Shown here: in pieces, positions 42,922 through 52,530 of the stretch
Numbering within the stretch: position 1 is the first letter of the stretch
Layout: each line of letters starts with the position of its first letter
NCBI GenBank assembly: GCA_964247085.1
Contig: CAXTSX010000003.1
Span: 92,808-156,807, forward strand
Length of the DNA: 64,000 bases
Origin: JAAFHZ01 sp964247085
GTDB lineage: Bacteria; Cyanobacteriota; Cyanobacteriia; Cyanobacteriales; Chamaesiphonaceae
Direction: 5' to 3'
Notes under the pieces: model-generated
Databases searched by the model: none
What the model saw: only the letters and a program-made list of their open reading frames with translations
What the model was told of the DNA's origin: nothing
Translations under genes and position numbers: made by a program

Positions 42922-44952
42922 ATGATTAATCTACCATCAAGAAATGAAGATACCAAGGCTTTCCAGGCTTTATCAGATTTTCAAGCTCAGCTAAACACAC
43001 TTATTAACGCATTTTCCAACAATCAGAAGTACATCGTACTAGCGATCGTTGATATCAGTTTGTTTTTGGTATCAATTAACGCAGCAATTATTCTGGAGTA
43101 TGGAATTGACCTCTTACCAACCAAAATGTGGCATTACAGCAGTTTTGTGTTGCTGGAGATTACTATCAAAATTGGATTATTTTGGATTTTCAGTATTTAT
43201 CAGCAAGTTTTGCGGCATACCGGTGGGGATTTTGTATTTAAGATTATCCAGGCAGTGTTAGCTAGCAGTTTAGTGATTGCTGTAATTGACATTTTCATGA
43301 TGTCTTCAGCATTGCCAGCTGCCGTATTGCTCAGCGATGGACTACTCACTCTCTTGCTATCGATCGCTTTCCGGTCAGTTGTTCATTTTACACTAGGAAA
43401 AATTCACTCAACCAAGAAGTTAAAGAAAGAAACCAGCGGCGTGATTATTTATGGGGCGGGCAATGTGGGCTGTTTCTTGGCGAAAGCTTTGGCTGGCAAA
43501 AATGATAAGAAGCTAATTGGTTTTGTGGATGACAACCCCTCTCTTCAAGGCCGTAATATGTATGGTGCTAGGGTATACGCTCCAGCTGAGTTGCTAAAAC
43601 TTAAAGCCAGCATTGGATTTGAAGAAATTCTGTTGGCCATGACCGACATTGATGATCAAAGGAAGCAAGAACTTGTCCAAAAGCTGAAAATTTTAGGTGT
43701 ACCGGTTAAAACTGTACCCAGCGTAACGGAGTATATCAATGGTCATATTCCCGCCCGTAAAAATTGTGAAATAGATCTGGAAGATTTATTGGGCCGCAAA
43801 GCGATCGCCGCTTGCCCTGAATTGCTACAACACGATATTGCCGATCGGATCGTGCTGGTCACTGGTGGTGGTGGTTCGATCGGATCAGAACTCTGTCGGC
43901 AAATTGCCAAACAGCAACCCAAGTTATTGCTAATCTACGAATTACACGAGTTTGCGCTGTATCAAATGGATCTGGAGTTAGGGGAAAATTATCCGCACCT
44001 GAAAAAAGTTGCTTGCTTGGGTTCGGTCACTGATCACCGCTCACTCAGTGGCATTCTCAAAAAATATCAAGTGGATATCATCTATCATGCTGCTGCTTAT
44101 AAGCATGTCCCAATTGTCGAGGCCAATCCTATTTCTGGGATGGTTAACAATATTAGTGGTACGCTCACGGCGGCACAATGTGCGATCGCTTGTGGTGTTA
44201 GTAAATTTGTCCTGATTTCTACCGATAAAGCTGTCCGTCCTACCAATATCATGGGTGCTACTAAACGAGTGGCCGAGTTGGTATTGCAAGGATTAGCTGA
44301 TTTACCTAATCACAACACTTGCTTTACGATGGTTCGGTTTGGGAATGTTTTGGGGAGTAGTGGTTCCGTCGTTCCTCGCTTCCGTGAACAAATCATTTCT
44401 GGTAAGTCTATCACCCTTACTCATGCTGATATTACGCGCTATTTTATGACTATTCCAGAGGCCGCCACCCTAGTTATCCAAGCGGGGGCGATGGCCAAGG
44501 GTGGTGAAGTATTTTTGTTAGATATGGGTGAGCCGGTCAAAATTTACGACTTGGCCGCCCAAATGATCCGTTTGCACGGTTTGGAACCGGAAAAAGATGT
44601 CAAGATCGAGGTCACTGGTTTACGGCCTGGTGAAAAGATCTATGAAGAACTGTTAATTGATTGTGAAGCCGCTCTGCCTACAGGTCATCCCAAAATCTTC
44701 TGTGCTCGGGAGGCTAAATTGGTCTGGTCGGAACTGGAACCGCAGCTCACTAGTCTAATTGATGCGGCGATCGATTGCGAAGTAACCGAATGTGTGACTG
44801 TTCTACACCAACTTGTTCCGGAATATCAACCTATGGGACAATACGCTAAAGTCAAGTCCCAAGAAGGTTTGGCCTTATCGATTAGTGACAAACTCCGAAA
44901 ATCGGAAGTCTATCGCGAAGGAAGCAAAAAAATACCTGCTGGCATAGCATAA
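42922..44952 (+). CDS. Polysaccharide biosynthesis nucleoside-diphosphate-sugar 4,6-dehydratase (CapD/WbpM type)
   Basis: 676 residues. N-terminal membrane helices (KYIVLAIVDISLFLVSINAA) are followed by a first Rossmann-like domain (IIYGAGNVGCFLAKALAGKN) and the catalytic SDR domain: VLVTGGGGSIGSELCRQIAK, YHAAAYKHVPIVEANP, DKAVRPTNIMGATKR, FGNVLGSSGSVVPRF. The WbpM-type membrane dehydratases make UDP-4-keto-6-deoxy sugars for surface glycans. Length and order are typical. Confidence 0.92.
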   Translation: MINLPSRNEDTKAFQALSDFQAQLNTLINAFSNNQKYIVLAIVDISLFLVSINAAIILEYGIDLLPTKMWHYSSFVLLEITIKIGLFWIFSIYQQVLRHTGGDFVFKIIQAVLASSLVIAVIDIFMMSSALPAAVLLSDGLLTLLLSIAFRSVVHFTLGKIHSTKKLKKETSGVIIYGAGNVGCFLAKALAGKNDKKLIGFVDDNPSLQGRNMYGARVYAPAELLKLKASIGFEEILLAMTDIDDQRKQELVQKLKILGVPVKTVPSVTEYINGHIPARKNCEIDLEDLLGRKAIAACPELLQHDIADRIVLVTGGGGSIGSELCRQIAKQQPKLLLIYELHEFALYQMDLELGENYPHLKKVACLGSVTDHRSLSGILKKYQVDIIYHAAAYKHVPIVEANPISGMVNNISGTLTAAQCAIACGVSKFVLISTDKAVRPTNIMGATKRVAELVLQGLADLPNHNTCFTMVRFGNVLGSSGSVVPRFREQIISGKSITLTHADITRYFMTIPEAATLVIQAGAMAKGGEVFLLDMGEPVKIYDLAAQMIRLHGLEPEKDVKIEVTGLRPGEKIYEELLIDCEAALPTGHPKIFCAREAKLVWSELEPQLTSLIDAAIDCEVTECVTVLHQLVPEYQPMGQYAKVKSQEGLALSISDKLRKSEVYREGSKKIPAGIA

Positions 44953-44993
44953 GGATCGATCGCCTAAGACTAACGATGTTGGTTCTATTAATT

Positions 44994-45626
44994 CTAGTTA
45001 CTCAGCGATCGCCGTAGTTGGCTAATGGCTAGTCCTGTTCCTTGCTCTTTAGCAGTAGTAAAACAGCGATCGATCATCTCTGGCAGATTCAAATCAGGAA
45101 AATAGTAACTATGTTCGCCAACTTCATACTTACCAGCTTGCAGCTGATAAATTGTTAGTTGCTCGTTCTTAAATAACCATACTTCTGGCACATTGTAGGG
45201 CAGGAAATCTGCGGCTGAGGTAAAACTAGTTACATCAATTTCAATTACCAAATCGGGTGGCGGATCTGTTTGCCAATCGATGCGATCCTTACCCATGGCC
45301 GCTTGCCAATTATCGATGTAAAAACAGTAATCTGGCTCAATTCCTCCTACTTCTGGTAGCTCCATCGTAATTGGGGTGAAAGCTTCATAGTTACGTTCTT
45401 GATGTTCTAATAAAACTTTGACAATATCCGCCAGGATATTAGCTTCACGCCCGTGTCGGGGTAATGGACTCATTAATAAAATTTCTCCATGACGGTATCT
45501 TAAGCGAGGAATTGAGCCATCTCCCCGACTGTCACGCAGTTGGCAATAATCTTGCCAAGAGCCAGGAATGTGCATTACCGAGCCCGGCGGCATTTGGATA
45601 TGATCCGTAGAAACGACTGCGTACAT
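44994..45626 (-). CDS. Uma2-family (DUF820) protein, intact
   Basis: 210 residues. The catalytic-like core is IEPDYCFYIDNWQAAMGKDR and PPPDLVIEIDVTSF, with the terminal AADFLPYNVPEVWLFKN. It has the PD-(D/E)XK arrangement (EPD, IEID). Function unknown. Compare with the decayed relative at 5170-5781; this copy has no insertion. Confidence 0.85.
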   Translation of the reverse strand: MYAVVSTDHIQMPPGSVMHIPGSWQDYCQLRDSRGDGSIPRLRYRHGEILLMSPLPRHGREANILADIVKVLLEHQERNYEAFTPITMELPEVGGIEPDYCFYIDNWQAAMGKDRIDWQTDPPPDLVIEIDVTSFTSAADFLPYNVPEVWLFKNEQLTIYQLQAGKYEVGEHSYYFPDLNLPEMIDRCFTTAKEQGTGLAISQLRRSLSN

Positions 45627-45687
45627 GAGTGTTACTCCTTAGAATTATCCGATGGCACTTCTTTTAAATTAAATGTAAATATTAGCG

Positions 45688-46248
45688 TTAAAGCACTTGT
45701 CCCAGCAGTGACAAATTTAAAACATGACCGCCCGTCACCAAATATACTGGACGAGCGATCGAACCTACCTGCCGAACTAAACTCCCCAGCCTGTCACGAA
45801 ACAATCGTCCCAACTCATAGGCCGGAATCACTCCCCAGCCGGTCTCTTCGGCGACTAAAATTACCTGCGCAGCTGGATTCCTGATACTCTCCAAGAACTG
45901 CTGTTGCTCCAGCAACCAGTCTTCTTCTGATTTCTCCAAAAAATGCGCCACCCAAGTCCCTAGTGAATCTACTACCAAACATTTAGTAGCTGGTGCTGCC
46001 GTAATAATCTGCGCCACATTGGCCACGCTCTCGATCGTCTGCCACTGAGCTGGCCGTCGCTGGCGATGTTTAGCAATGCGTTCTTGCCATTCTTGATCAG
46101 TTCGATCGACCTTGGCCGTAGCGATGTACACCACCTGTAAACCTGTGGAATGAGCCAACTTTTCGGCCCATTCACTTTTCCCCGATCTGGCTGCCCCCGT
46201 CACCAAAATTGTTTGTGGTTTAACCTGATTCACACCCACACGAGACAT
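45688..46248 (-). CDS. cobU: Adenosylcobinamide kinase / guanylyltransferase
   Basis: About 186 residues from ATG 46248 (a TTG at 46260 would add four). N-terminal P-loop ILVTGAARSGKSEWAEKLA, then VVYIATAKVDRTDQEW and RIAKHRQRRPAQWQTIES with the catalytic His, and VDSLGTWVAH. It phosphorylates adenosylcobinamide and transfers GMP, in the lower-ligand assembly of cobalamin. No cobalamin riboswitch is visible upstream. Confidence 0.93.
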   Translation of the reverse strand: MSRVGVNQVKPQTILVTGAARSGKSEWAEKLAHSTGLQVVYIATAKVDRTDQEWQERIAKHRQRRPAQWQTIESVANVAQIITAAPATKCLVVDSLGTWVAHFLEKSEEDWLLEQQQFLESIRNPAAQVILVAEETGWGVIPAYELGRLFRDRLGSLVRQVGSIARPVYLVTGGHVLNLSLLGQVL

Positions 46249-46417
46249 AATCACTTCCAAAATCTATATCTATCCAGAATAGTCCTTGTCGGAGAAAACT
46301 GCTGATCCTGAAGGAAATGATGTCAGAATTCATACTAAACATTGCTAATATTCACTCACGAAATTATTTAGAAATAACGCCAAGAAACAAACTATTAATT
46401 GGTAATTTGATTGGTGA

Positions 46418-47323
46418 TTATTTACCAGATACAACATATTCTGCCTGAGCCTCTAACTCCAAATCTGCTGCTCTAACAACATTTTCGAGTGCTGGCTGGG
46501 CAGCGAACCATAGCAAAAATAATGGCGCAATGCCTACGGCAATTCCCAACAACATGGGAATCCAAATATTGCCAGCCATACTCAGTACGGCAGCAAAAAC
46601 AAAATTACCTAAATAAATGGCCATTGGTAATTGCAACTGGGTGCGATCGAGCTGAATTCTTTCCTTCGGCCACAGCAGAGCCGCAACAGTCATAAACACA
46701 GCTCCAGTTTCCATCCAACCTACAAAATTTGAGTAAGGCATCCCAAAAAATGGACCTGGCGTTTTCCATTCCCAGAAAGGTACTGCGGTTTGACTCATGG
46801 CGGGATCTAAAACAAAATCCCAAGCAGTCAGTAATAATGCCCCACAAAAAATTGCCGCGACATGGCGTAACCAATTGGGCAGTTGAGTATTATCAAAACC
46901 AGCGCGGGCAATAATGTAGCAAGAAAAACCTAAGTAAAACCAAGATAGTGGAATCGTAAAAGGTACTAAACCAGCGATTTTATAACCCAAACCACTTAGG
47001 TAGCCATAGTCACCAAAAGGCAAGCCAGTACTAGTGCCCAAGAGTTCGCTGCCGAGCGATAAACCCACCGCTGGAATCATGAAGCAGAGCCACTCCTGGA
47101 GTCCCAACATTCGGTAGGCATAAATGGCGACCGCGATCGTTCCAAACAAAATGTAAACAACACCGCCATTGGCCATCGACAACTGAAATACCGTCTGTCC
47201 GATCGGAGGCAACTGTAAAATTAACTCGGCATGGGGCAGCACGATCAGCAACCCAGCTAAGCCAAAAGTCATGGACACCAAATGTCCAATTAGGCTCCAG
47301 CGCTCAATTTTCTGTAGCTCCAT
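46418..47323 (-). CDS. cruF: Gamma-carotene 1'-hydroxylase
   Basis: 301 residues, seven or eight helices, Caroten_synth (DUF422) family. LSLGSELLGTSTGLPFGDYG and TAWDFVLDPAMSQTAVPFWE are diagnostic, with MPYSNFVGW following. CruF hydroxylates the psi end of gamma-carotene for myxoxanthophyll. The glycosyltransferase CruG is not beside it. The C-terminus is charged. Confidence 0.88.
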   Translation of the reverse strand: MELQKIERWSLIGHLVSMTFGLAGLLIVLPHAELILQLPPIGQTVFQLSMANGGVVYILFGTIAVAIYAYRMLGLQEWLCFMIPAVGLSLGSELLGTSTGLPFGDYGYLSGLGYKIAGLVPFTIPLSWFYLGFSCYIIARAGFDNTQLPNWLRHVAAIFCGALLLTAWDFVLDPAMSQTAVPFWEWKTPGPFFGMPYSNFVGWMETGAVFMTVAALLWPKERIQLDRTQLQLPMAIYLGNFVFAAVLSMAGNIWIPMLLGIAVGIAPLFLLWFAAQPALENVVRAADLELEAQAEYVVSGK

Positions 47324-47397
47324 GCATTTCTCCGAAAGGGTAAAGGAACATTTCGTAATATTCCTTTACATTCTACCGAATTTTATCTAGTCAGGGT

Positions 47398-48531
47398 TTA
47401 TTTCACCCCAGAAAAATTCTCAAACCAACCTTGCCGCCAAAAATAAATCACCAGCACGGTCGCAGTCATGCCCATCAAACCTAGACAAGCTGGATAGCCC
47501 CAATACCAGCTCAGTTCTGGCATATTCCAGGGCGATTTTTCGGCACTAAAGTTCATGCCATAGACCCCGGCAATAAAAGTCAAGGGAATAAAAATCGAAG
47601 AAATGACCGTGAGGAGTTTCATGATTTCGTTCATTTTGTTGCTTACCGACGATAAATAAACATCCATTAAGCCCCCAGCTAGTTCGCGATAGGTTTCCAC
47701 CATATCCATGACCTGCACAGTGTGATCGTAACAGTCGCGTAGGTAGATTTTCACCTCATCACTAATAAATTCACTGCCATCACGAATCAGTCGGTTAATT
47801 GCATCCCGCTGGGGCCAAATCGCTCGGCGCAGGGTCAGCAAATCGCGGCGGATTTGATAGATTTTGGCCAGGGTTTGTTTATTGGGGCGGGTCACAACTT
47901 CATCTTCGAGTTCTTCGATTAGTTCGCCATAATATTCTAAGACCGGAAAGAAGCCATCGATAATGGCATCTAGTAAGGCATAGGCTAAATAGTCAGCGCC
48001 ATGTTGGCGAATGGCACCTTGGCTGTTGTTGATGCGATCGCGTACTCCTTGAAAACAATCGTGGTCTGGTTCTTCTTGGACAGTCAGTAGGTAATTACGA
48101 CCCAAAATTAGGCTGACCTGTTCTTTGATAAAGCCACCCACATTGCCAGGGGGCAAAGTCACCATCCAAGTCACTATCAATAATTGGTCTTGGTAATGCT
48201 CGATTTTAGGTCGTTGGGGAATATTGACCACATCTTCGACTAGCATCCGATGGAAATTAAAAGTTTGGCTGAGTTCTTTCCAGGTTTGCTGATTGCCCAA
48301 TCCTAAAAGATCTAGCCAGGAAACCGAATTAGCTTTCAGATAATGAGTGATATCTTTGGTGGGCGTAGTGTCGTGAACATCAAGAGTATCGGGGCTATAG
48401 TCGATGACGGCCAGCTGGGCTGGTGCCGCATCTTGACTGAGATTGAGTTGGCCTGGTGTTACGCCTGGTTGATCGTAAAAGTAATCTAAGCGGGACTTGG
48501 TTTGGTAAGTGGAGGGGAATTTGCTGACCAT
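47398..48531 (-). CDS. corA: CorA-type Mg2+/Co2+ transporter
   Basis: 377 residues. Large cytosolic N-terminal domain (DYSPDTLDVHDTTPTKDITH, FHRMLVEDVVNIPQRPKIE) and two C-terminal helices with the pore motif YGMNF (IAGVYGMNFSAEKSPW). It matches the CorA family length. Uptake of Mg2+ is the usual role. No Mg2+ riboswitch is evident before it. Confidence 0.94.
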   Translation of the reverse strand: MVSKFPSTYQTKSRLDYFYDQPGVTPGQLNLSQDAAPAQLAVIDYSPDTLDVHDTTPTKDITHYLKANSVSWLDLLGLGNQQTWKELSQTFNFHRMLVEDVVNIPQRPKIEHYQDQLLIVTWMVTLPPGNVGGFIKEQVSLILGRNYLLTVQEEPDHDCFQGVRDRINNSQGAIRQHGADYLAYALLDAIIDGFFPVLEYYGELIEELEDEVVTRPNKQTLAKIYQIRRDLLTLRRAIWPQRDAINRLIRDGSEFISDEVKIYLRDCYDHTVQVMDMVETYRELAGGLMDVYLSSVSNKMNEIMKLLTVISSIFIPLTFIAGVYGMNFSAEKSPWNMPELSWYWGYPACLGLMGMTATVLVIYFWRQGWFENFSGVK

Positions 48532-48643
48532 TGAAAATTAACCCATGATGGTAAAAAGTGGATTGCTACGTCTTTTTGCGCGGTGTCTTTTTTATAGAGT
48601 AGAAGACTAGGATGGTAAAAGTTACTATTTTCTTTTTCTGATT

Positions 48644-49705
48644 TTGTTATCTCCTCACCATTCGCTCCAAACTGGTAGTTGGTTTAAGTTGATCTGTGGG
48701 GCTAGTTTCCAAGATTTGCCTGCTATTCGGAATCTTGCTTTGGCCTACGCTCTAGCTGGTGCTGACTGTATTGATGTGGCGGCAGAACCAGCGGTGGTAG
48801 CGGCGGCGCAAGCCGGTCTGGATGCTGCCAAAAAGCTTTCACCCCAGGCCGGGCAGCGGGGCTATTTGGGCTATCGATCGCCTTGGTTGATGGTGAGTGT
48901 GAATGATGGCATCGACCCCCACTTTCGGAAGGCGGTTTTTGATCCGCAGCTGTGTCCGATCGATTGTCCTCGTCCCTGTGTGAAAGTCTGTCCAGCGGAG
49001 GCGATCGCTTTCACTCCCAGTCAGCAAGGAGTTTTGATCGATCGCTGTTATGGCTGTGGTCGTTGTTTACCGATTTGCCCAATTCAACATATTACCGAAC
49101 AGCAACACCTGGTGACTCCCCAGGCGATTTTGCCCCTGATCCAGTCGGAGGCAGTGCAAGCGATCGAGATTCATACTCAGCCTGGTCACAGGGCCGAATT
49201 CCAAAAGTTGTGGCTAGAAATTTCGTCGGTGCTGAGCCAATTAAAGTTAGTGGCGATCAGTGCGCCGGATGGTCAAGATTCCTTAGACTATCTGCGCTGG
49301 ATCGCCGAATTTTTCACCAACCTAGAACCAAAGCCCCTAATTATTTGGCAAACCGATGGTAGGCCGATGAGTGGAGACATTGGCATCGGCACCACCCACG
49401 CGGCGATCACCCTCGGACAAAAGGTTGCTCAAGCCAAATTACCAGGCTATGTGCAGCTAGCGGGCGGCACAAATCAATATACAGTTGCTAAACTGAGAGC
49501 AATGAATTTACTATCAGACGTACAGAACCATGAAAATCTCATATCTGGTGTAGCCTACGGTAGCTACGCCCGAGTCATGTTGGCTCCTATTCTAGACCAG
49601 TTGACTGATACGACCAAGCTCGAAGAAAACCCCGATGTTTTGTGGTTAGCAGTCGATCGCGCTTTTGCGTTGGTCAGTCAACTTAAATTATCTGCAACCT
49701 TTTGA
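48644..49705 (+). CDS. ldpA: Light-dependent period protein LdpA (iron-sulfur)
   Basis: 353 residues. SLQTGSWFKLICGASFQDLP is the LdpA N-terminal signature, followed by two 4Fe-4S motifs (CPIDCPRPCVKVCPAEAI and CYGCGRCLPICPIQHI). LdpA is a redox-sensing input to the Kai circadian clock in cyanobacteria. Start shown is the TTG at 48644; it could lie a few codons later. The rest (GQDSLDYLRWIAEFFTNLEP) fits the family. Confidence 0.9.
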   Translation: MLSPHHSLQTGSWFKLICGASFQDLPAIRNLALAYALAGADCIDVAAEPAVVAAAQAGLDAAKKLSPQAGQRGYLGYRSPWLMVSVNDGIDPHFRKAVFDPQLCPIDCPRPCVKVCPAEAIAFTPSQQGVLIDRCYGCGRCLPICPIQHITEQQHLVTPQAILPLIQSEAVQAIEIHTQPGHRAEFQKLWLEISSVLSQLKLVAISAPDGQDSLDYLRWIAEFFTNLEPKPLIIWQTDGRPMSGDIGIGTTHAAITLGQKVAQAKLPGYVQLAGGTNQYTVAKLRAMNLLSDVQNHENLISGVAYGSYARVMLAPILDQLTDTTKLEENPDVLWLAVDRAFALVSQLKLSATF

Positions 49706-49746
49706 ACATCTAGTATCAGTTATTCTTCGTCACAGAGTTTGATTCC

Positions 49747-50145
49747 ATGAAACGACGCATTTTTATCTGTTTTTTCTCAGCTCTTTTCATAACCTTAATC
49801 GGCTTTGCCGGATTTGAGACATCCGTAGCACAAACATCAACCTTCCAACACTACACTGATGCCACAGGTTTTCAGGCAATTCAAAAAGATCAACTTATAT
49901 TAGCTGATGCCAAAGGCAGAGTATTTCTAACGCCTAATGAATATAGTCAAGCGGAAGCATTTAATTCTCTGTTTATAGGGAATCCGGCGTATAAGAGCAA
50001 AGGATCTCACGTATTCAAGTTAAAGATGAAGGCCGGAAACCAGTTAAAGCCTGGAACTCAACCTAATGAAGCCATCTTTGCCGGGACATTAAGATTTGGA
50101 AAACATGCCGATGTCGTTTATGCAGGCGTTAATCCCAAAAAATAA
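49747..50145 (+). CDS. Secreted candidate ADP-ribosyltransferase toxin (HYD1-like)
   Basis: 132 residues. Signal peptide (RIFICFFSALFITLIGFA, cut near SVAQT), then FQHYTDATGFQAIQKDQLIL, GRVFLTPNEYSQAEAFNSLF and an internal KAGNQLKPGTQPNEAIFAGT. The His-Tyr-Thr-Asp start and GxVFLTP strand resemble HYD1-type ART toxin domains of polymorphic toxins. This is an inferred assignment: the full catalytic set cannot be verified by eye. A small gene follows after 26 bp. Confidence 0.5.
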   Translation: MKRRIFICFFSALFITLIGFAGFETSVAQTSTFQHYTDATGFQAIQKDQLILADAKGRVFLTPNEYSQAEAFNSLFIGNPAYKSKGSHVFKLKMKAGNQLKPGTQPNEAIFAGTLRFGKHADVVYAGVNPKK

Positions 50146-50170
50146 TCTATCTAACTTTTATTGAGTCGCT

Positions 50171-50551
50171 ATGATGGTATTTTCAATTAGTAATTATGAT
50201 GAGCTAATGGCGCTCCATCGCGTAGTTATGGAAGCCAAATTCAGTATAGATCCTAACGATTCCGCCATACAAGGTAGTCCGTTGGTTGCTACAATTTCCG
50301 ATCAAGTAGTTGAGGCACTGATGAATATAGAAATTAGTAAAGAGGGAGAAGCTTCACGAGTAAAGTGGCAAAAGTGGAGGGAAATATCTCCAGAACGTAG
50401 AGAGTATCAGATAATTCAGGCTAAAATTAGAGCAGAAGCTTCATGGAAAGCTTGGAGTTTCGATGAACAAACTGGTTACATAAAAATTTTAGTTAGCCCA
50501 CTCACAATAAGTGAAGAACTAATTAATGAATTAATCAACTCGATCAATTGA
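50171..50551 (+). CDS. Small cytoplasmic protein, possible immunity partner
   Basis: 126 residues, no signal peptide, mixed alpha/beta (FSISNYDELMALHRVVMEA, GYIKILVSPLTISEELINEL). I recognise no family. Its place directly behind a secreted toxin-like gene, 26 bp apart, is what toxin-immunity pairs show. Translation may begin at either of two adjacent ATG codons (50171, 50174). Function inferred from position only. Confidence 0.55.
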   Translation: MMVFSISNYDELMALHRVVMEAKFSIDPNDSAIQGSPLVATISDQVVEALMNIEISKEGEASRVKWQKWREISPERREYQIIQAKIRAEASWKAWSFDEQTGYIKILVSPLTISEELINELINSIN

Positions 50552-50661
50552 GTAAAGCAGTCTCACTAAACCGTTACATCTGACAGTATTGATTTATCTT
50601 TAACAAGTCTGATCAATTACTGGCAGCGGGTGAAAGGAAACGTTAGTAAAACAAAAATATA

Positions 50662-52443
50662 ATGGTGGATCAAAACATCAGTTTGGGAAGGAAGCAAATT
50701 ACCGACGATCTCAGTAAGCTGCTCGATATTTTGCCTGTACCGATTCGCCACATCATTGAAGCTCATCCCAACAAAAGTGGCCTCATTGAAGTCGTATTGG
50801 ATTTGGGTCGTTACCCAGAGGCGCGGTTCTTCGATCGAGCAGAATATCTGAGTGAAATTCCGGTCACCAAGGAAGATTTGCAGTATTGTGTCGATCGAGT
50901 TGGTCTGTTTAGCGGCGATAACCGCGCCGGTATTGAACGAACCCTGCACCGGATTAGCGCCATGCGCAACCGTGCCGGAGAAATTGTCGGCCTCACCTGT
51001 CGGGTCGGTCGAGCCATTTTTGGCACGATCAACATGATTCGGGATTTGGTGGAAACCGGTCAGTCTATTTTGATGTTGGGACGACCAGGAGTCGGCAAAA
51101 CCACCGCCCTACGCGAAATTGCCCGAGTACTAGCCGATGATCTAAACAAGCGGGTAGTGATCATCGATACCTCCAACGAAATTGCTGGTGACGGTGATAT
51201 TCCCCATCCAGCGATCGGACGAGCCCGGCGGATGCAGGTCTCCAAGCCCGAACTGCAACATCAGGTGATGATTGAAGCCGTGGAAAACCACATGCCAGAA
51301 GTAATCGTGATTGATGAAATTGGCACTGAATTAGAAGCCATGGCGGCCAGGACGATCGCGGAACGAGGCGTACAACTAGTGGGTACCGCCCACGGCAACC
51401 AGCTGGAAAACCTGATCAAAAACCCCACCCTGTCTGATCTAATCGGCGGCATTCAGGCCGTGACCTTGGGTGACGAAGAAGCGCGGCGACGATCTTCCCA
51501 AAAAACTGTCTTGGAGCGCAAAGCACCTCCTACCTTCACGATCGCCGTCGAAATGCAGGAGCGCCATCGCTGGGTAGTTCACGACAGCGTCGCCGATATG
51601 GTGGATAACTTACTACGCGGTCGCCAGCCCACGCCGCAGGTGCGGACGGTCACGGAAGAAGGCGTAGTTACTATCAAAAAAGAAATAACTTCTACCCAGC
51701 CCTCCAGTGTCGCACCGACTGCTATCAATAACGATGGCGGTCGGGGCTGGCGGGCTACTGGCCGGATGGAACCATTACCGGCTGCCACCCGCCAGTATGC
51801 CAGTAATGACCGATCGATCCGGCAAGCGAGTAGTGTCGTAATTGCCCCCGAGGATAATTCCCGTGCTACTTTCCAAGAGCTACTCAATCAGGCCGCTTGG
51901 GATGGCGAGGAACCTGATGGCACCGACCCCCAGGGTGATGGACTGCCCCTGCATGTTTATCCCTATGGAATTAGTGCCAGTGAACTAGACCAAATCATTG
52001 ATGTCTTGCAGCTGCCAGTGGTGCTCACCAAAGATATGGATAGTGCTGATGCGGTGCTAGCACTGCGTACCCATATCAAAAATCACACCAAGTTACGCCA
52101 GGTAGCCAAAATCCGTCAGTTGCCGATCTATAGCGTGAAATCTGGGACAATTCCCCAGCTTACCCGTACCCTGCGGCGGATGTTAAATATGGATGATGTC
52201 TTACCCGAAACCACCGATCTGCGGCTCTTTACCAAAGATGCTAATGAGGATGAGTTGGAGGCGTTGGAGGAAGCGCGGTTAGCTGTCGAACAGATTGTGA
52301 TTCCGAAGGGTCAGCCGGTGGAGTTATTGCCCCGGTCGCCGAAGGTACGCAAGATGCAGCACGAACTAATTGAGCATTATCGGCTGCGATCGGATAGTTT
52401 TGGCGATGAACCCCAGCGCCGCTTGCGGATTTATCCGGCTTAG
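50662..52443 (+). CDS. ycf45: AAA ATPase with R3H domain (Ycf45 / SpoIIIAA-like)
   Basis: 593 residues. ATPase with Walker A SILMLGRPGVGKTTALREIA, Walker B EVIVIDEIGTELEAMAARTI, and GVQLVGTAHGNQLENLIKNP. The C-terminus carries an R3H single-strand nucleic-acid-binding motif (KVRKMQHELIEHYRLRSDSF, RRLRIYP). This matches the chloroplast-encoded ycf45 family, related to SpoIIIAA. Its role is unresolved. A GC-rich hairpin repeat follows the stop. Confidence 0.92.
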   Translation: MVDQNISLGRKQITDDLSKLLDILPVPIRHIIEAHPNKSGLIEVVLDLGRYPEARFFDRAEYLSEIPVTKEDLQYCVDRVGLFSGDNRAGIERTLHRISAMRNRAGEIVGLTCRVGRAIFGTINMIRDLVETGQSILMLGRPGVGKTTALREIARVLADDLNKRVVIIDTSNEIAGDGDIPHPAIGRARRMQVSKPELQHQVMIEAVENHMPEVIVIDEIGTELEAMAARTIAERGVQLVGTAHGNQLENLIKNPTLSDLIGGIQAVTLGDEEARRRSSQKTVLERKAPPTFTIAVEMQERHRWVVHDSVADMVDNLLRGRQPTPQVRTVTEEGVVTIKKEITSTQPSSVAPTAINNDGGRGWRATGRMEPLPAATRQYASNDRSIRQASSVVIAPEDNSRATFQELLNQAAWDGEEPDGTDPQGDGLPLHVYPYGISASELDQIIDVLQLPVVLTKDMDSADAVLALRTHIKNHTKLRQVAKIRQLPIYSVKSGTIPQLTRTLRRMLNMDDVLPETTDLRLFTKDANEDELEALEEARLAVEQIVIPKGQPVELLPRSPKVRKMQHELIEHYRLRSDSFGDEPQRRLRIYPA

Positions 52444-52447
52444 GATT

Positions 52448-52490
52448 GCCCTCACCCCGACCCTCTCCCAATTTTGGGAGAGGGAGAAAG
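52448..52490 (+). terminator. GC-rich hairpin repeat after ycf45
   Basis: CCCTCTCCCA ATTT TGGGAGAGGG makes a perfect 10-bp stem. Preceded by CCCTCACCCC, it is a shorter relative of the 9004-9125 element. It can serve as a terminator. Confidence 0.6.
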
Positions 52491-52530
52491 ATCAAGAATT
52501 CAGAAAGTTGTTTGAAGATTGTAAATACTC

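Noticed and set aside
44994..45626. Second Uma2 gene as a donor or relative of the broken copy
   Set aside because: The two proteins differ throughout; they belong to the same broad family, not to a recent duplication.
46249..46417. Cobalamin riboswitch before cobU
   Set aside because: I looked for the conserved B12-box-like segment and structure and saw none.
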